NCBI GenBank assembly: GCA_903838125.1
Contig: CAILXF010000022.1
Location: 1 to 44,375 of the forward strand
Length of the DNA: 44,375 nucleotides
Source of the DNA: an uncultured Pseudomonadota bacterium
GTDB taxonomy: Bacteria; Pseudomonadota; Gammaproteobacteria; Burkholderiales; Methylophilaceae
Direction: 5' to 3'
The translations under genes were made by a program, and so were the position numbers. This document shows positions 20,487 through 29,740 of this stretch, one piece after another. The notes under the pieces were generated by a model that had not been told where the DNA came from, made no database searches, and worked only from the letters and a program-made list of their open reading frames with translations. The first letter of the stretch is position 1; every line of letters begins with the position of its first letter.

Positions 20487-20869
20487 GAAAACGTGACTTT
20501 TACGCCATAGGCTTTAGTGTGCTAATCGTTTTTGACACCCTCACTCAAGTATCAATCAAACTAGCCTCAACCCATGCTGGCGAATTTTCCATGAAAACAG
20601 AATGGTTGCTGAAAGTATTACAGAACCCTTGGTTATATGCTGCAATGGGCGGTTATTTAGGTGCATTTGGCGCATGGATGACCTTGCTTAAGCGTGCGCC
20701 GGTTGGACCTGCTTTTGCCGCATCGCATCTTGGATTAGTCGCCGTACTCGCAATTTCAGTCGCCTATTTCGGTGAGCATTTATCTATTATGCAAGTAGTT
20801 GGAGCTCTATGCATTGTGGTCGGCATCGTCTTTTTAAGCTTGAGTGAAGCCAAACAACCGCATGCTTAA
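20483..20869 (+). CDS. Half-size (4-TM) EamA/SMR-like membrane protein, second of a pair
   Basis: This protein has 128 residues with four predicted helices and the EamA-like ending YFGEHLSIMQVVGALCIVVGIV. An AGGAGG ribosome-binding site lies just upstream of the ATG (inside the preceding gene). Paired four-helix subunits of 118 and 128 residues mirror the ArnE/ArnF lipid-flippase pair (about 111 and 128 residues) and paired SMR pumps. No other arn genes are present, so aminoarabinose transport is not implied. It probably translocates the product of the surrounding cluster. Confidence 0.8.
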   Translation: MRKRDFYAIGFSVLIVFDTLTQVSIKLASTHAGEFSMKTEWLLKVLQNPWLYAAMGGYLGAFGAWMTLLKRAPVGPAFAASHLGLVAVLAISVAYFGEHLSIMQVVGALCIVVGIVFLSLSEAKQPHA

Positions 20870-22061
20870 TTGGCGCACAGAACCCCCTCCGACCGCTGGA
20901 CTACAGTTGACTTGGCGTGATTTCCTGCCGCAATCATCCTCATTAGAACAAGATTTAGCTAAATTCCTTAGTAGTGCAGAAAGTCAAATTGAGTGCTCCG
21001 GCACTGCAGCCATTATGGTTGCCCTCGCCGCCCTAAAAGGCACCAGCAAAAGGCGTAGTGTTGTAATTCCAGCCTACACCTGCCCCTTTGTACCTCTGGC
21101 TATATTGCGATGTGGTCTTACCCCTATCCTGTGTGACACTCGAAGTAACCATTTTGATTTTTGCCCAGATGCACTTGTAAGAGTGTGTGGCGATGACACG
21201 CTAGCCATTATGCCCACCCATCTCGGTGGACGCTTGGCAGACCTGAAAACAACAACAATAATTGCAAAAAAAGTGGGCGCTTATGTGCTAGAAGATGCAG
21301 CACAAGCTTTAGGCGCGCGATATCAAGGTCTGCTGGCTGGCACGATAGGTGATATCGGTTGTTACAGCTTAGGCGTTGGCAAAGGACTCACTATTTATGG
21401 TGGTGGCGCCATCGTTGCACATGATGCAAACATACGTCAGCTACTACGAAATACAGCACAAGAAATTGTACCAATCCAATTTAAATGGGAGGCGCGCCGA
21501 CTAGTTGAATTAATAGGTTACTACGTCCTATACCGCCCAATCGGATTAGGATTAGCTTTTGGTATATCACTGAGACGAAAACTTAAACAAGGTAAGTTAA
21601 TAGAGGCTGTTGGTGACGATTGCTCAGCCAACTTCCCATTACATCGTGTGGGACATTGGCGCAAAGTGATTGGAGCACGGGCACTAAAACGCTTGCCTGA
21701 CTTTATCTCACTAACCCGTGCACAAGCAAAAGCACGCAAAGGCCAGCTAGCAAAAATTATAGGCTTAAGCGTGATTGATGATGCCGTCGGAGACGAAGGA
21801 ACTTGGCCATATTTTCTAGTGCTCATGCCCAGCGAACAAGTGCGTAATAAAGTGCTGTCAGAATTATGGTGTGCTGGTCTAGGAGTAGGTCGCTTGTTTA
21901 TCCACGCCCTGCCCGATTACGCATTTCTAGACTTAGTACAACCGGATACACCTAATGCGCGTGACTTTGCAGCACGTACATTAACTATCTCTAATAGCCC
22001 TTGGCTCGTTGATCAAGATTTTATGAAGATTTGTAAAGTATTGGAGCATGCCGTTGCCTAA
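20862..22061 (+). CDS. DegT/DnrJ/EryC1/StrS-family PLP aminotransferase
   Basis: This protein has 399 residues if the ATG at 20862 is used (8-base overlap with the previous gene); a GTG at 20844 would add six residues. Family motifs are SGTAAIMVAL near residue 46, PAYTCPF, VLEDAAQALG with the PLP-pyridine aspartate D145, and the Schiff-base lysine K174 in LGVGKGLTIYGGG. Enzymes of this family usually aminate keto-sugars bound to nucleotides, but some act on other keto groups. No nucleotide-sugar genes are adjacent, so the substrate is open. It is the second PLP enzyme of the cluster. Confidence 0.88.
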   Translation: MLNWRTEPPPTAGLQLTWRDFLPQSSSLEQDLAKFLSSAESQIECSGTAAIMVALAALKGTSKRRSVVIPAYTCPFVPLAILRCGLTPILCDTRSNHFDFCPDALVRVCGDDTLAIMPTHLGGRLADLKTTTIIAKKVGAYVLEDAAQALGARYQGLLAGTIGDIGCYSLGVGKGLTIYGGGAIVAHDANIRQLLRNTAQEIVPIQFKWEARRLVELIGYYVLYRPIGLGLAFGISLRRKLKQGKLIEAVGDDCSANFPLHRVGHWRKVIGARALKRLPDFISLTRAQAKARKGQLAKIIGLSVIDDAVGDEGTWPYFLVLMPSEQVRNKVLSELWCAGLGVGRLFIHALPDYAFLDLVQPDTPNARDFAARTLTISNSPWLVDQDFMKICKVLEHAVA

Positions 22062-23208
22062 ATATTCGGTGAACTGGGTAGATTCAGAATCTGAAATTGC
22101 GTTGGAGTTATGGCAAGCATGCTTTCCTGCACCCTATGAAGGTCATTGGTGGTATCAAGCCTTAGAGCGTTGCGGCATCCTAGATCAATTTACTTTTTTA
22201 TATGCTGTAGTAAGCGATAAAACTGGTCCGATCGCCATCGCGCCTGCCTTTGTCATGAATGTACCTATGCGCCTAGTGTTACCACCACCATTATTGCCTT
22301 TGGCCAATATTGTAGGTTATATGCTTCCCTCGGCTTTATATCAACGCACACTGTTTATCGGCTCACCTTGCAGCGATGAAGGCCACGTTGGCATGCTACC
22401 AGGCACGGATAGCCTGGCAGTATTGCAATGCGTAGAACAGGCTATGCTCGTAAAAACAAAACAACTTAAAGCCAGTATGCGAGTATGGAAAGATTTTCCA
22501 CAAACGTACGCTAAAGATTTCTCAAAATTAAGCGCTAGCCTATTTAAATTAGTAAGCTTCCCTGGCACCATGGTCGAATTGCCAAATGCTAGTAAAGAAG
22601 GATACCTAGCTACGCTCAAGTCTTCACGTCGCAATAAGCTAAAGAAGAAACTTCGCTTAGCTGCGGAAAGCCCAGTCGACATAGAGGTGATGCAGCAACC
22701 AGACACTGCAACCATGGATCAGATTTTCAGTCTATTTTGGCAAACCTACGAAAAAGGTGGCACTAAATTCGAACGCTTAAATCGCAAGTTTTTTGACTTA
22801 CTAGCTGCAGAAACTAATAGCCACTTTGTCATATTACGGGAACAATCGAACGGTAAAATAGTGGCCTTTATGCTGTGCTTTTCGCTAGGCGACCATATGA
22901 TTAATAAATTTATTGGCATTGACTACCAAAAGCCAAAAGAATGGTTTTTGTACTTCAAATTATGGGAAGCAGCCGTGGACTGGGCAGCTAAAAATGGCGC
23001 TAAAGCTATACAAAGTGGTCAAACTGGCTATGCCCCTAAAATAGAACTGGGCAATCAATTGGTGCCACTCACCAATTATTGTGCGCATATCAACCCTGTA
23101 ATTAACTGGGTCTATGCCAAGGTAGCAAAAACTATTAACTGGGATACTTTAGATGCTGATTTAGCCATCTACCTAAAGGCTTATCCTGATGAAAAACCAA
23201 AACTATAG
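22048..23208 (+). CDS. FemAB/GNAT-like acyl- or aminoacyl-transferase
   Basis: This protein of 386 residues resembles the GNAT-fold FemAB-like family that includes exosortase-associated transferases. The C-terminal half carries the acetyltransferase-like core (about residues 200-340, from PSTAT-like helices through VILREQSNGKIVAFMLCF to KAIQSGQTGYAPKIELG). A basic segment SSRRNKLKKKLR at about residues 192-203 is typical of the family. The ATG at 22048 sits only one base after a GGAG; a TTG at 22054 has better spacing, so the exact start is uncertain. It overlaps the DegT gene by 14 bases. The likely role is transfer of an acyl or aminoacyl group to the amine made by the PLP enzymes. Confidence 0.75.
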   Translation: MPLPKYSVNWVDSESEIALELWQACFPAPYEGHWWYQALERCGILDQFTFLYAVVSDKTGPIAIAPAFVMNVPMRLVLPPPLLPLANIVGYMLPSALYQRTLFIGSPCSDEGHVGMLPGTDSLAVLQCVEQAMLVKTKQLKASMRVWKDFPQTYAKDFSKLSASLFKLVSFPGTMVELPNASKEGYLATLKSSRRNKLKKKLRLAAESPVDIEVMQQPDTATMDQIFSLFWQTYEKGGTKFERLNRKFFDLLAAETNSHFVILREQSNGKIVAFMLCFSLGDHMINKFIGIDYQKPKEWFLYFKLWEAAVDWAAKNGAKAIQSGQTGYAPKIELGNQLVPLTNYCAHINPVINWVYAKVAKTINWDTLDADLAIYLKAYPDEKPKL

Positions 23209-23236
23209 GCATGAGCTCGTTATAAAAGACTAAGTC

Positions 23237-23974
23237 ATGCGTGATAGATATTTAATACCACTATTCTTAACCTGTATTATAAGTATTCAGCCTCTGATAG
23301 CGTTAGCGGAAGCACCAGTCGCAACTAACGACCCAATCGCCTTCAAGTTCACTCCCTCTTACTATTTTTCATCTAATGGCAACAATGCCACCGACCTTAA
23401 TTTGCGCGCTAGTCGTGATGGGCATTCTGCTTGGCTAGGCGAATACGTAGACAAAAGTGGCTACCAACAAACCCGTCTAGGTTATGAATATAAGTTTGAT
23501 GGCGGTATGTTGAGGCCGACCTTATCGGCACAATTGGCCAGTGGCGGATTTGTGGGCGGTTCGTTAACAACCGAGGTAGGTGGTGAGTACTACGCTATTC
23601 TCGGATTAGGTCGCACAAACCTTAAAGATTACTACAACTTAAATTTCGACCCTAATGACGCCATCACATTCGGCCTTGGTACTCGTGCACTTAATAATAC
23701 TGAATTATCTTTACAACAAGTAAGAGATGATCGCCTAGGCACTGGGCAACAAATTACACACCTAATTTGGCGTTATAAACCAACGGAAGCAGAGAGAATT
23801 AGCATTGATGGCGCCTATAAAAGTTGTTTAGGTACCAATGCAACTTATGTACATGGCTACAGCCTAAGTGTTGATTATGACTACCATCAGTATTTTTCCA
23901 GAATAGCTTATGATCAATATGCAAATTTTACACTTAATAATTTAACGCGACTTTCAATAGGCATACGATTTTAG
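23237..23974 (+). CDS. Exported beta-barrel-like outer-membrane protein of unknown function
   Basis: I do not recognise a named family. The 245-residue product starts with a clear signal peptide (cleavage probably after IALAEA, near residue 26). The rest is rich in alternating aromatic/polar strands (for example GEYVDKSGYQQTRLGYEY and GEYYAILGLG) and ends in ...LSIGIRF, the C-terminal phenylalanine expected of outer-membrane barrels. Its size would fit a barrel of roughly 10-12 strands. It follows the transferase by 28 bases in the same direction, so it is probably the last gene of the cluster and may host or deliver its product. Confidence 0.65.
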   Translation: MRDRYLIPLFLTCIISIQPLIALAEAPVATNDPIAFKFTPSYYFSSNGNNATDLNLRASRDGHSAWLGEYVDKSGYQQTRLGYEYKFDGGMLRPTLSAQLASGGFVGGSLTTEVGGEYYAILGLGRTNLKDYYNLNFDPNDAITFGLGTRALNNTELSLQQVRDDRLGTGQQITHLIWRYKPTEAERISIDGAYKSCLGTNATYVHGYSLSVDYDYHQYFSRIAYDQYANFTLNNLTRLSIGIRF

Positions 23975-24078
23975 CTGCGCTGTTAATTCATAATGCTTAA
24001 CTAAGCAATAAGATGTTATCGTGCCCGGGTTTAAGTAGGATTTGATGATCTTCTGTAAGGTTACTGTCAGCTTAGGGC

Positions 24079-24084
24079 TATAAT
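24079..24084 (+). promoter_or_regulatory. Candidate -10 element (TATAAT) of the metal-efflux operon
   Basis: A perfect TATAAT lies 79 bases before the czcC ATG. No good -35 is found at 16-18 bases, which would fit an activator-dependent promoter. A loose dyad CTG-N12-CAG around GTAAGGTTAC (about 24053-24070) lies immediately upstream and could be the regulator's site. No metal regulator gene is adjacent. Confidence 0.45.
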
Positions 24085-24162
24085 CTGCATCAAGTATTTT
24101 TGCCTGAAAACCAACATGTAATGGCTTAGGCAGCTTTAGTATTAATCTTTGAAGGCAACAAC

Positions 24163-25482
24163 ATGAAATTTCGTGCTTTAACTTATCTTGCAATGCTCAT
24201 AATCGCCACATTTGCCAACTCGGCATATGCTGATGATGCGACACTGGAGCATTTAAGTTTTAGTGACGCAAATACATTATTTAGTAGCAATAACAGAGAA
24301 TTACTTCTAGCAAAACGTATGTTAGAGTCTGCACAGACTGGTGCAGTTATTGCCGCACAAAAACCCAACCCTGTGTTATCACTGGGCATTTCAAGTTTGA
24401 ATATTAATCGCGGTCAGGGAAATGCAAACCCTAATGGTAGTAATAGTCTAGCCGATAAAACCTTAAATAGTAGCGTACAAATTAATCAGTTATTTGAGCG
24501 TGGAGATAAACGTGAAATACGCATGGCCTCTGCTGAAAATGGTATTAAAGCTTCAAGCTATGATCTAAAAGACACACGCAGACAACAAACTCTGACGCTA
24601 GCCTATGCTTATTATGATTTGGTTCTGGCGCAGGAGTCAGAACAGATTCAAATAAGTAATGTGGCATTATATGAAAACACCCTAAAAGCAGCAGAACTGA
24701 GATTAAAAGCCGGCGATATATCGGCTTCTGATGTGGCTCGTATTAGGGTAGATTCTTTGCGTGTTAAAAATGACTTACGCCAGGCCAATGCCAATCACCA
24801 AAAAGCACAGGCCAATATTGCTTACTTAATGGGTAAAGAAAATGAAGCTAACAAAATCATTGCAACAGATCATTGGCCTTCAGCCAACTTAATTAGTCCT
24901 AACGCACTTAATCTGGCACCACTAAGCTTAGAAGCCAAACTCAACCAACGTGCTGATATTCTGGCGGCAGAAGCCAGAACGCAGCAGGCGGAAGAAAATA
25001 GACGCTTTGCAAATTCACTTAAAACAAGAGATCTTAATATTGGCGTTCAATATCAACATTTTCCTGGTCAAGGTCCAGCTGTAGGTGAGAATACAGTAGG
25101 TGCTTTTGTCAGCATACCGCTCTTTACTAACTACCAATATCAAGGTGAGATCGCCCGCTCTGAAGTTGATTACGTAACAGCAATGGAAGCCAAGGCGCAA
25201 GCACGCGCAACCGCCATAGGTGAAATTACCCGCAGCCAGGCTGATCTTGATGCGGCTATCGATAAAGTGCAGCGCTTTGAGCAACAAATGCTAGGGGAAG
25301 CTCAAAAAGCTACTGATGCGGCTGAATTTGCCTACCAACATGGAGCAATAGGCGTAACCGACTTACTAGACTCACGCCGAGTGCTGCGCGCATTGCAATT
25401 AGAATCAGCTTCGGCTCATGCTGACTACGCCAAAGCGTTTGCTGCATGGCAAGCGGCTACCAATACCGAGGAAAACCAATGA
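24163..25482 (+). CDS. czcC: Outer-membrane efflux channel, CzcC/TolC family
   Basis: This is the outer-membrane channel of a tripartite heavy-metal efflux system, with 439 residues. A signal peptide ends near SAYADDA (about residue 24). Two repeats of the outer-membrane efflux protein domain follow, with long helical heptad stretches (for example residues 100-220 and 300-430). No lipobox cysteine is present. The ribosome-binding site GAAGG is well placed. Its stop overlaps the adaptor start (ATGA), so the three genes form one operon. Confidence 0.88.
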   Translation: MKFRALTYLAMLIIATFANSAYADDATLEHLSFSDANTLFSSNNRELLLAKRMLESAQTGAVIAAQKPNPVLSLGISSLNINRGQGNANPNGSNSLADKTLNSSVQINQLFERGDKREIRMASAENGIKASSYDLKDTRRQQTLTLAYAYYDLVLAQESEQIQISNVALYENTLKAAELRLKAGDISASDVARIRVDSLRVKNDLRQANANHQKAQANIAYLMGKENEANKIIATDHWPSANLISPNALNLAPLSLEAKLNQRADILAAEARTQQAEENRRFANSLKTRDLNIGVQYQHFPGQGPAVGENTVGAFVSIPLFTNYQYQGEIARSEVDYVTAMEAKAQARATAIGEITRSQADLDAAIDKVQRFEQQMLGEAQKATDAAEFAYQHGAIGVTDLLDSRRVLRALQLESASAHADYAKAFAAWQAATNTEENQ

Positions 25483-26591
25483 ATAAAGTTTCACTAGTGT
25501 TGCTATTAGCAACGGCATTCACACTGCCAAATGCTTATGCAGCTGAAAAAATAGCCGCAGTAAAAAAGGCTTTATCTGATGAAGTAAGCTTTGCAGCCAA
25601 TGCTCCTCAGTTAGCTAATCTTAAAATAGAACCTGTCATAGAAATTACCGCGTCTACAACTTCTCCACTTAACGGTAAAATAACTTTCGATGAAAATTAT
25701 ACTAGTCGAGTTAGCTCTCCAATTTCAGGACGCGTGCTTAGTATCAAAGCGCAAGTTGGCGAAAAAGTAAAAGCGGGACAAGTCTTGGCGACCATTGATT
25801 CGCCAGAACTTGGCAGTGCGTTGGCTGACGCACGTAAAGCCTCTGCTGACCTACAACTTAAACATAAAGCATTTGAACGTAATAATTTACTCCTAGAAGG
25901 TGGCGTGATTGCTCGCAAAGATTTTGAAACTAGCCAATCCGATTTAGCCCAAGCGACCGCTGAAGAACAGCGCGCTAACGCGCATTTAAAAAATCTAGGT
26001 GCACAACGCAATGCCGATGAAAGCTTTATGCTACGCTCTCCGATTTCTGGCACAGTAGTCGACAGGCAGATTAATCCCAGCTCTGAAGTGCGCCCAGATG
26101 CAGCACTACCCCTCTTTATTATTACCAATCCAGACCACCTGTGGGCAAGCATAGATCTGCCCGAGCGCGATCTAGCTAAGGTTTCACCAGGTCAAAAATT
26201 AGCCATTCATGTTGATGCTTATCCAGATGAAGTATTTACCGGCAATATAGACTCCATAGGTGTAATGGTAGACCCTACCACTAGGAGAATTACCGTACGC
26301 TGCTCAGTACAAAGTCGCGGAAAACTTAAACCTGAAATGTATGCGCAAATTACACCGTTGAACACACAAAATGTAAAGGTGATACGCCTAGCGAATACTG
26401 CGTTAATTACTGAAGGTTTATATAACTATGTATTTGTTGAGATTACGCCCAACCACTTTAAGAAGCGTCGTGTAACACTTAATTCACAAGAGCGTGAGTT
26501 TGCTACTGTAAAAAGTGGATTAAACGTTGGTGAGCGTGTAATTAGCTCAGGTGCTTTTTTGCTTAACTCCGAATTAGCTATTGCCAAGTAA
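25479..26591 (+). CDS. czcB: RND periplasmic adaptor, CzcB/CusB type
   Basis: This is the membrane-fusion adaptor of the metal efflux pump, with 370 residues from the ATG at 25479 (GAGG ribosome-binding site; overlaps the channel gene). A signal peptide ends near NAYAAEK. The lipoyl-like half-motifs SPISGRVLSIKAQVGEKVKAGQVL and LRSPISGTVVDRQ flank an alpha-hairpin at about residues 110-185, followed by beta-barrel and membrane-proximal domains. It lacks the extended His-rich N-terminus and the C-terminal metal-binding extension found in some CzcB proteins. Confidence 0.88.
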   Translation: MNKVSLVLLLATAFTLPNAYAAEKIAAVKKALSDEVSFAANAPQLANLKIEPVIEITASTTSPLNGKITFDENYTSRVSSPISGRVLSIKAQVGEKVKAGQVLATIDSPELGSALADARKASADLQLKHKAFERNNLLLEGGVIARKDFETSQSDLAQATAEEQRANAHLKNLGAQRNADESFMLRSPISGTVVDRQINPSSEVRPDAALPLFIITNPDHLWASIDLPERDLAKVSPGQKLAIHVDAYPDEVFTGNIDSIGVMVDPTTRRITVRCSVQSRGKLKPEMYAQITPLNTQNVKVIRLANTALITEGLYNYVFVEITPNHFKKRRVTLNSQEREFATVKSGLNVGERVISSGAFLLNSELAIAK

Positions 26592-26618
26592 CTTGCCACC
26601 TTAAGTAAAGCAAAAACC

Positions 26619-29600
26619 ATGTTAAAAAATCTCATCACTTTCTCGCTTCAGCAGCGCATCTTTGTGTTGCTAGGCGCTTTAGTCATTATTGTTGCCGGCT
26701 ACTTTGCAGTTCAAAATTTACCAATTGAAGCATTCCCCGACGTTGAAGATGTGCACGTAGGCATTGTCACGCAGGCGCCTGGCTTAGCTCCAGAAGAGGT
26801 AGAGCGAGTGGTTTCACTGGCGATTGAACATGTTATGAGTGGAGTGCCTCATTTAATGCAAATGCGGTCAGTATCGATTACCGGCCTATCTGTTGTGACC
26901 CTAACTTTTTCAGAGCATACCGATGATTACTTTGCTCGCCAGCAGGTATTAGAGCGTCTACAGGAAGTAACATTACCACCAGGACTCCAACCAACATTGG
27001 CACCTCTAACAACTGCTGTGGGTGAAATTTACCGTTATGTTGTTGAGGCTCCCAAAGACATGCCTCAACGGGAAATACGTGCAATTCAAGATTGGAAAAT
27101 CATCCCAATACTTAGAACCGTTCCAGGCGTGGCAGACATCACAAGTTTTGGGGGGGCTGTCAAAGAGTATCAAGTACTACTCAATCCTTATCTCTTAACA
27201 AAATTTGGCATCAGCATTGATCAAGTCAACAAGGCCCTAGGCAATAATAGTAGCAATGTCGGCGGCGGCTTAATGCGTCGAGGTGATGAATCACTTGTAG
27301 TGCGTGGCGTTGGCTTATATGAAAACTTAGATGACATTGCCAAAACCGTAATTACTTCACGCGGTGGCAAGCCGATACTTATTAGTGACATCGCCAAAGT
27401 AGAGATAGGTGACCGACCTCGTTCAGGTATTGTTTCGTATAACAGTCAAGACGATGTAGTGGAAGGCATCGTCATTATGAATAAAGGCCAAAACCCAGCA
27501 AAGGTCATTGATTTATTGCGCTTGAAGGTAGAAGAAACAAATAAAAAATTACCAGCCGGAGTTCGTATAGCGCCGTTTTATGATCGGACCAACTTAATTA
27601 AACACACAGTAAGCACCGTCTCAGAGAACTTGATTGTTGGCGCACTATTGGTTGTGGCAATCTTAATTGTTTTTCTACGTAATTGGCGTGCTGCACTAAT
27701 TGTAGCTTCGGTGATTCCACTATCTTTACTATTTGCTTTTATCATCATGGATATCTGCGGTGTATCTGCCAACTTAATTTCTTTAGGCGCAGTCGACTTC
27801 GGAATTATTATCGATAGTGCCGTGGTGTTAGTAGAAGCTTTGATGGTGAAACTAGCGTTTACCCAACTCGATAAGTTTCCTCAACATGCCTCTTATAGCT
27901 GGCGTATTCAGACGCTAAAAAATACTGCAGTGGAAATGGGACGCCCGATTTTATTCTCAAAATTCATCATTATTCTAGCGTTTCTGCCTATTTTTACATT
28001 CCAGCGTGTGGAGGGAAAAATATTTTCACCCATGGCATTTACTCTTAGTTTTGCGTTATTAGGAGCTATCGTTCTAACGCTTACATTAATTCCAGCTCTA
28101 CTTTCATTTACCATGCGTCGTGAAGATATGGGCGAAAAACACAGCGTCTGGATGGAAAAAATTAAAGAAAGCTATAAAGATTTCTTACTTAATATGGCCA
28201 AAATGAGATTGCTTGTCATTGCTGCTTCTGTAGGGCTACTGGTTTTATCATTATCCTTATCACCTATGCTAGGTTCAGAGTTTTTACCAAAACTTGATGA
28301 AGGTAATATTTGGTTAACTATTAGCCTCCCCCCTTCTACCAACTTATATAAATCTAAAGAAATTGAACGCCATGCAAGAGAGATATTAAGAGGGTATAAA
28401 GAAGTGAAAATGGTGAGCTCTGGAGTAGGTCGTCCTGATGATGGAACCGATCCTAAAGGACCCAATAATATTGAAATATTTGCTGACCTTACGCCGTCCG
28501 ACACATGGAGCTTCCCAAACAAAGAGGCATTAATTAAAGATATGTCGGCAAAAATACATATTATTCCAGGTATACCGACAAACTTTTCACAAGTTATTCA
28601 GGATAATGTGGAAGAGGCAATGTCAGGCGTTAAGGGTGAGATTGCGATTAAGATTTTCGGTCCTAATCTTGGCATACTTGAAGAAAAAGCCAATCAAGTG
28701 GTTAGCGTACTTAATACTATTCGTGGTGCTAGTGATGTAGAAGCTATCCGTATTTCAGGTAACTCTGAATTAAATATCACCTTAGATAGAACCAAGCTTT
28801 CACGATATGGTTTGGCTGTTGGCGACGTCAACAATACAGTCCAAACTGCACTCGCAGACACTGCAGCAAATACCTTTTATGATGGAGATCGACGTTTTGA
28901 TGTCACGCTAAGGTTGGATGCTCCATACCGCCAATCAGTTGATAGCATCGATAATTTACCAATCACACTGCCTGATGGTGTTAGTACTATCCCACTAAGC
29001 GAATTGTCTGACATTAGTATAAAACAAGGTGCGTACCGAGTTAGTCGTGAAGGGGTATCTCGGATAGTCTCTATTAAATGTAATTTAATTAATCGTGACC
29101 AAGGTGGCTTTGTGAAAGAGGCTATGGCTAAGGTTCAAGCAAATGTCATTTTACCTGCTGGCTATAATATGACTTGGGGTGGTCAGTTTGAAAATCAGCA
29201 ACGTGCAATGAAACGTCTTGAAGTAATCGTGCCGCTGTCCATCCTTTTAATTTTTGTCATTCTTTTCTGGGCGTTTAAGTCTGTGCGTAATGCCATTTTG
29301 GTCTTACTAATGATTCCATTTACATTAATAGGTGGCTTGGCTGGATTAGGTTTAGCTGGTTTACACCTATCAGTCTCTGCCGCGGTAGGCTTTATTGCCT
29401 TAGCTGGGATCTCTGTCCAAAATGGTGTCATTATGGTGGAGCAAATTAAACATCTGATACTGGAAGGAGCCAGTCTGTCTAATGCAATTTTAGACGGCGC
29501 TGTAGCGAGACTGAGACCGATTTTGATGACAGCTTTAATGGCTGGCTTAGGCTTATTGCCTGCAGCTCTATCGCATAGCATAGGTTCTGAAACTCAACGA

Positions 29601-29738
29601 CCGTTTGCGGTAGTAATTGTAGGCGGACTCATTACCGCCACCTTTTTTACTTTACTATTATTACCACTATTGTTCCCATTCTTCTCTGATGAAAGTAAAG
29701 AAGAGAAAACTACGGGCAAAGAATCTACTGCTGAATAA
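26619..29738 (+). CDS. czcA: Heavy-metal RND efflux pump, CzcA/CusA (HME) family
   Basis: This is the inner-membrane proton-driven pump of 1039 residues with the standard 12-helix, two-periplasmic-domain layout. The helix-4 proton-relay/metal signature reads DFGIIIDSAVVLVEA, with D393, D399 and E406 in the spacing of the CzcA residues D402, D408 and E415. The flanking Gly and Asn common in HME pumps are Ser400 and Ala407 here. The presence of DFG-D-E argues for divalent cations (Zn, Co, Cd, Ni) rather than Cu/Ag. No dedicated sensor-regulator gene is adjacent. Confidence 0.92.
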   Translation: MLKNLITFSLQQRIFVLLGALVIIVAGYFAVQNLPIEAFPDVEDVHVGIVTQAPGLAPEEVERVVSLAIEHVMSGVPHLMQMRSVSITGLSVVTLTFSEHTDDYFARQQVLERLQEVTLPPGLQPTLAPLTTAVGEIYRYVVEAPKDMPQREIRAIQDWKIIPILRTVPGVADITSFGGAVKEYQVLLNPYLLTKFGISIDQVNKALGNNSSNVGGGLMRRGDESLVVRGVGLYENLDDIAKTVITSRGGKPILISDIAKVEIGDRPRSGIVSYNSQDDVVEGIVIMNKGQNPAKVIDLLRLKVEETNKKLPAGVRIAPFYDRTNLIKHTVSTVSENLIVGALLVVAILIVFLRNWRAALIVASVIPLSLLFAFIIMDICGVSANLISLGAVDFGIIIDSAVVLVEALMVKLAFTQLDKFPQHASYSWRIQTLKNTAVEMGRPILFSKFIIILAFLPIFTFQRVEGKIFSPMAFTLSFALLGAIVLTLTLIPALLSFTMRREDMGEKHSVWMEKIKESYKDFLLNMAKMRLLVIAASVGLLVLSLSLSPMLGSEFLPKLDEGNIWLTISLPPSTNLYKSKEIERHAREILRGYKEVKMVSSGVGRPDDGTDPKGPNNIEIFADLTPSDTWSFPNKEALIKDMSAKIHIIPGIPTNFSQVIQDNVEEAMSGVKGEIAIKIFGPNLGILEEKANQVVSVLNTIRGASDVEAIRISGNSELNITLDRTKLSRYGLAVGDVNNTVQTALADTAANTFYDGDRRFDVTLRLDAPYRQSVDSIDNLPITLPDGVSTIPLSELSDISIKQGAYRVSREGVSRIVSIKCNLINRDQGGFVKEAMAKVQANVILPAGYNMTWGGQFENQQRAMKRLEVIVPLSILLIFVILFWAFKSVRNAILVLLMIPFTLIGGLAGLGLAGLHLSVSAAVGFIALAGISVQNGVIMVEQIKHLILEGASLSNAILDGAVARLRPILMTALMAGLGLLPAALSHSIGSETQRPFAVVIVGGLITATFFTLLLLPLLFPFFSDESKEEKTTGKESTAE

Positions 29739-29740
29739 TT

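Noticed and set aside
20130-22061. An Ara4N-lipid A (arn) locus, because of the ArnE/ArnF-like pair next to a DegT (ArnB-like) aminotransferase
   Set aside because: ArnA, ArnC, ArnD and ArnT are absent and the neighbours are ACP, ketosynthase and GNAT-type enzymes.
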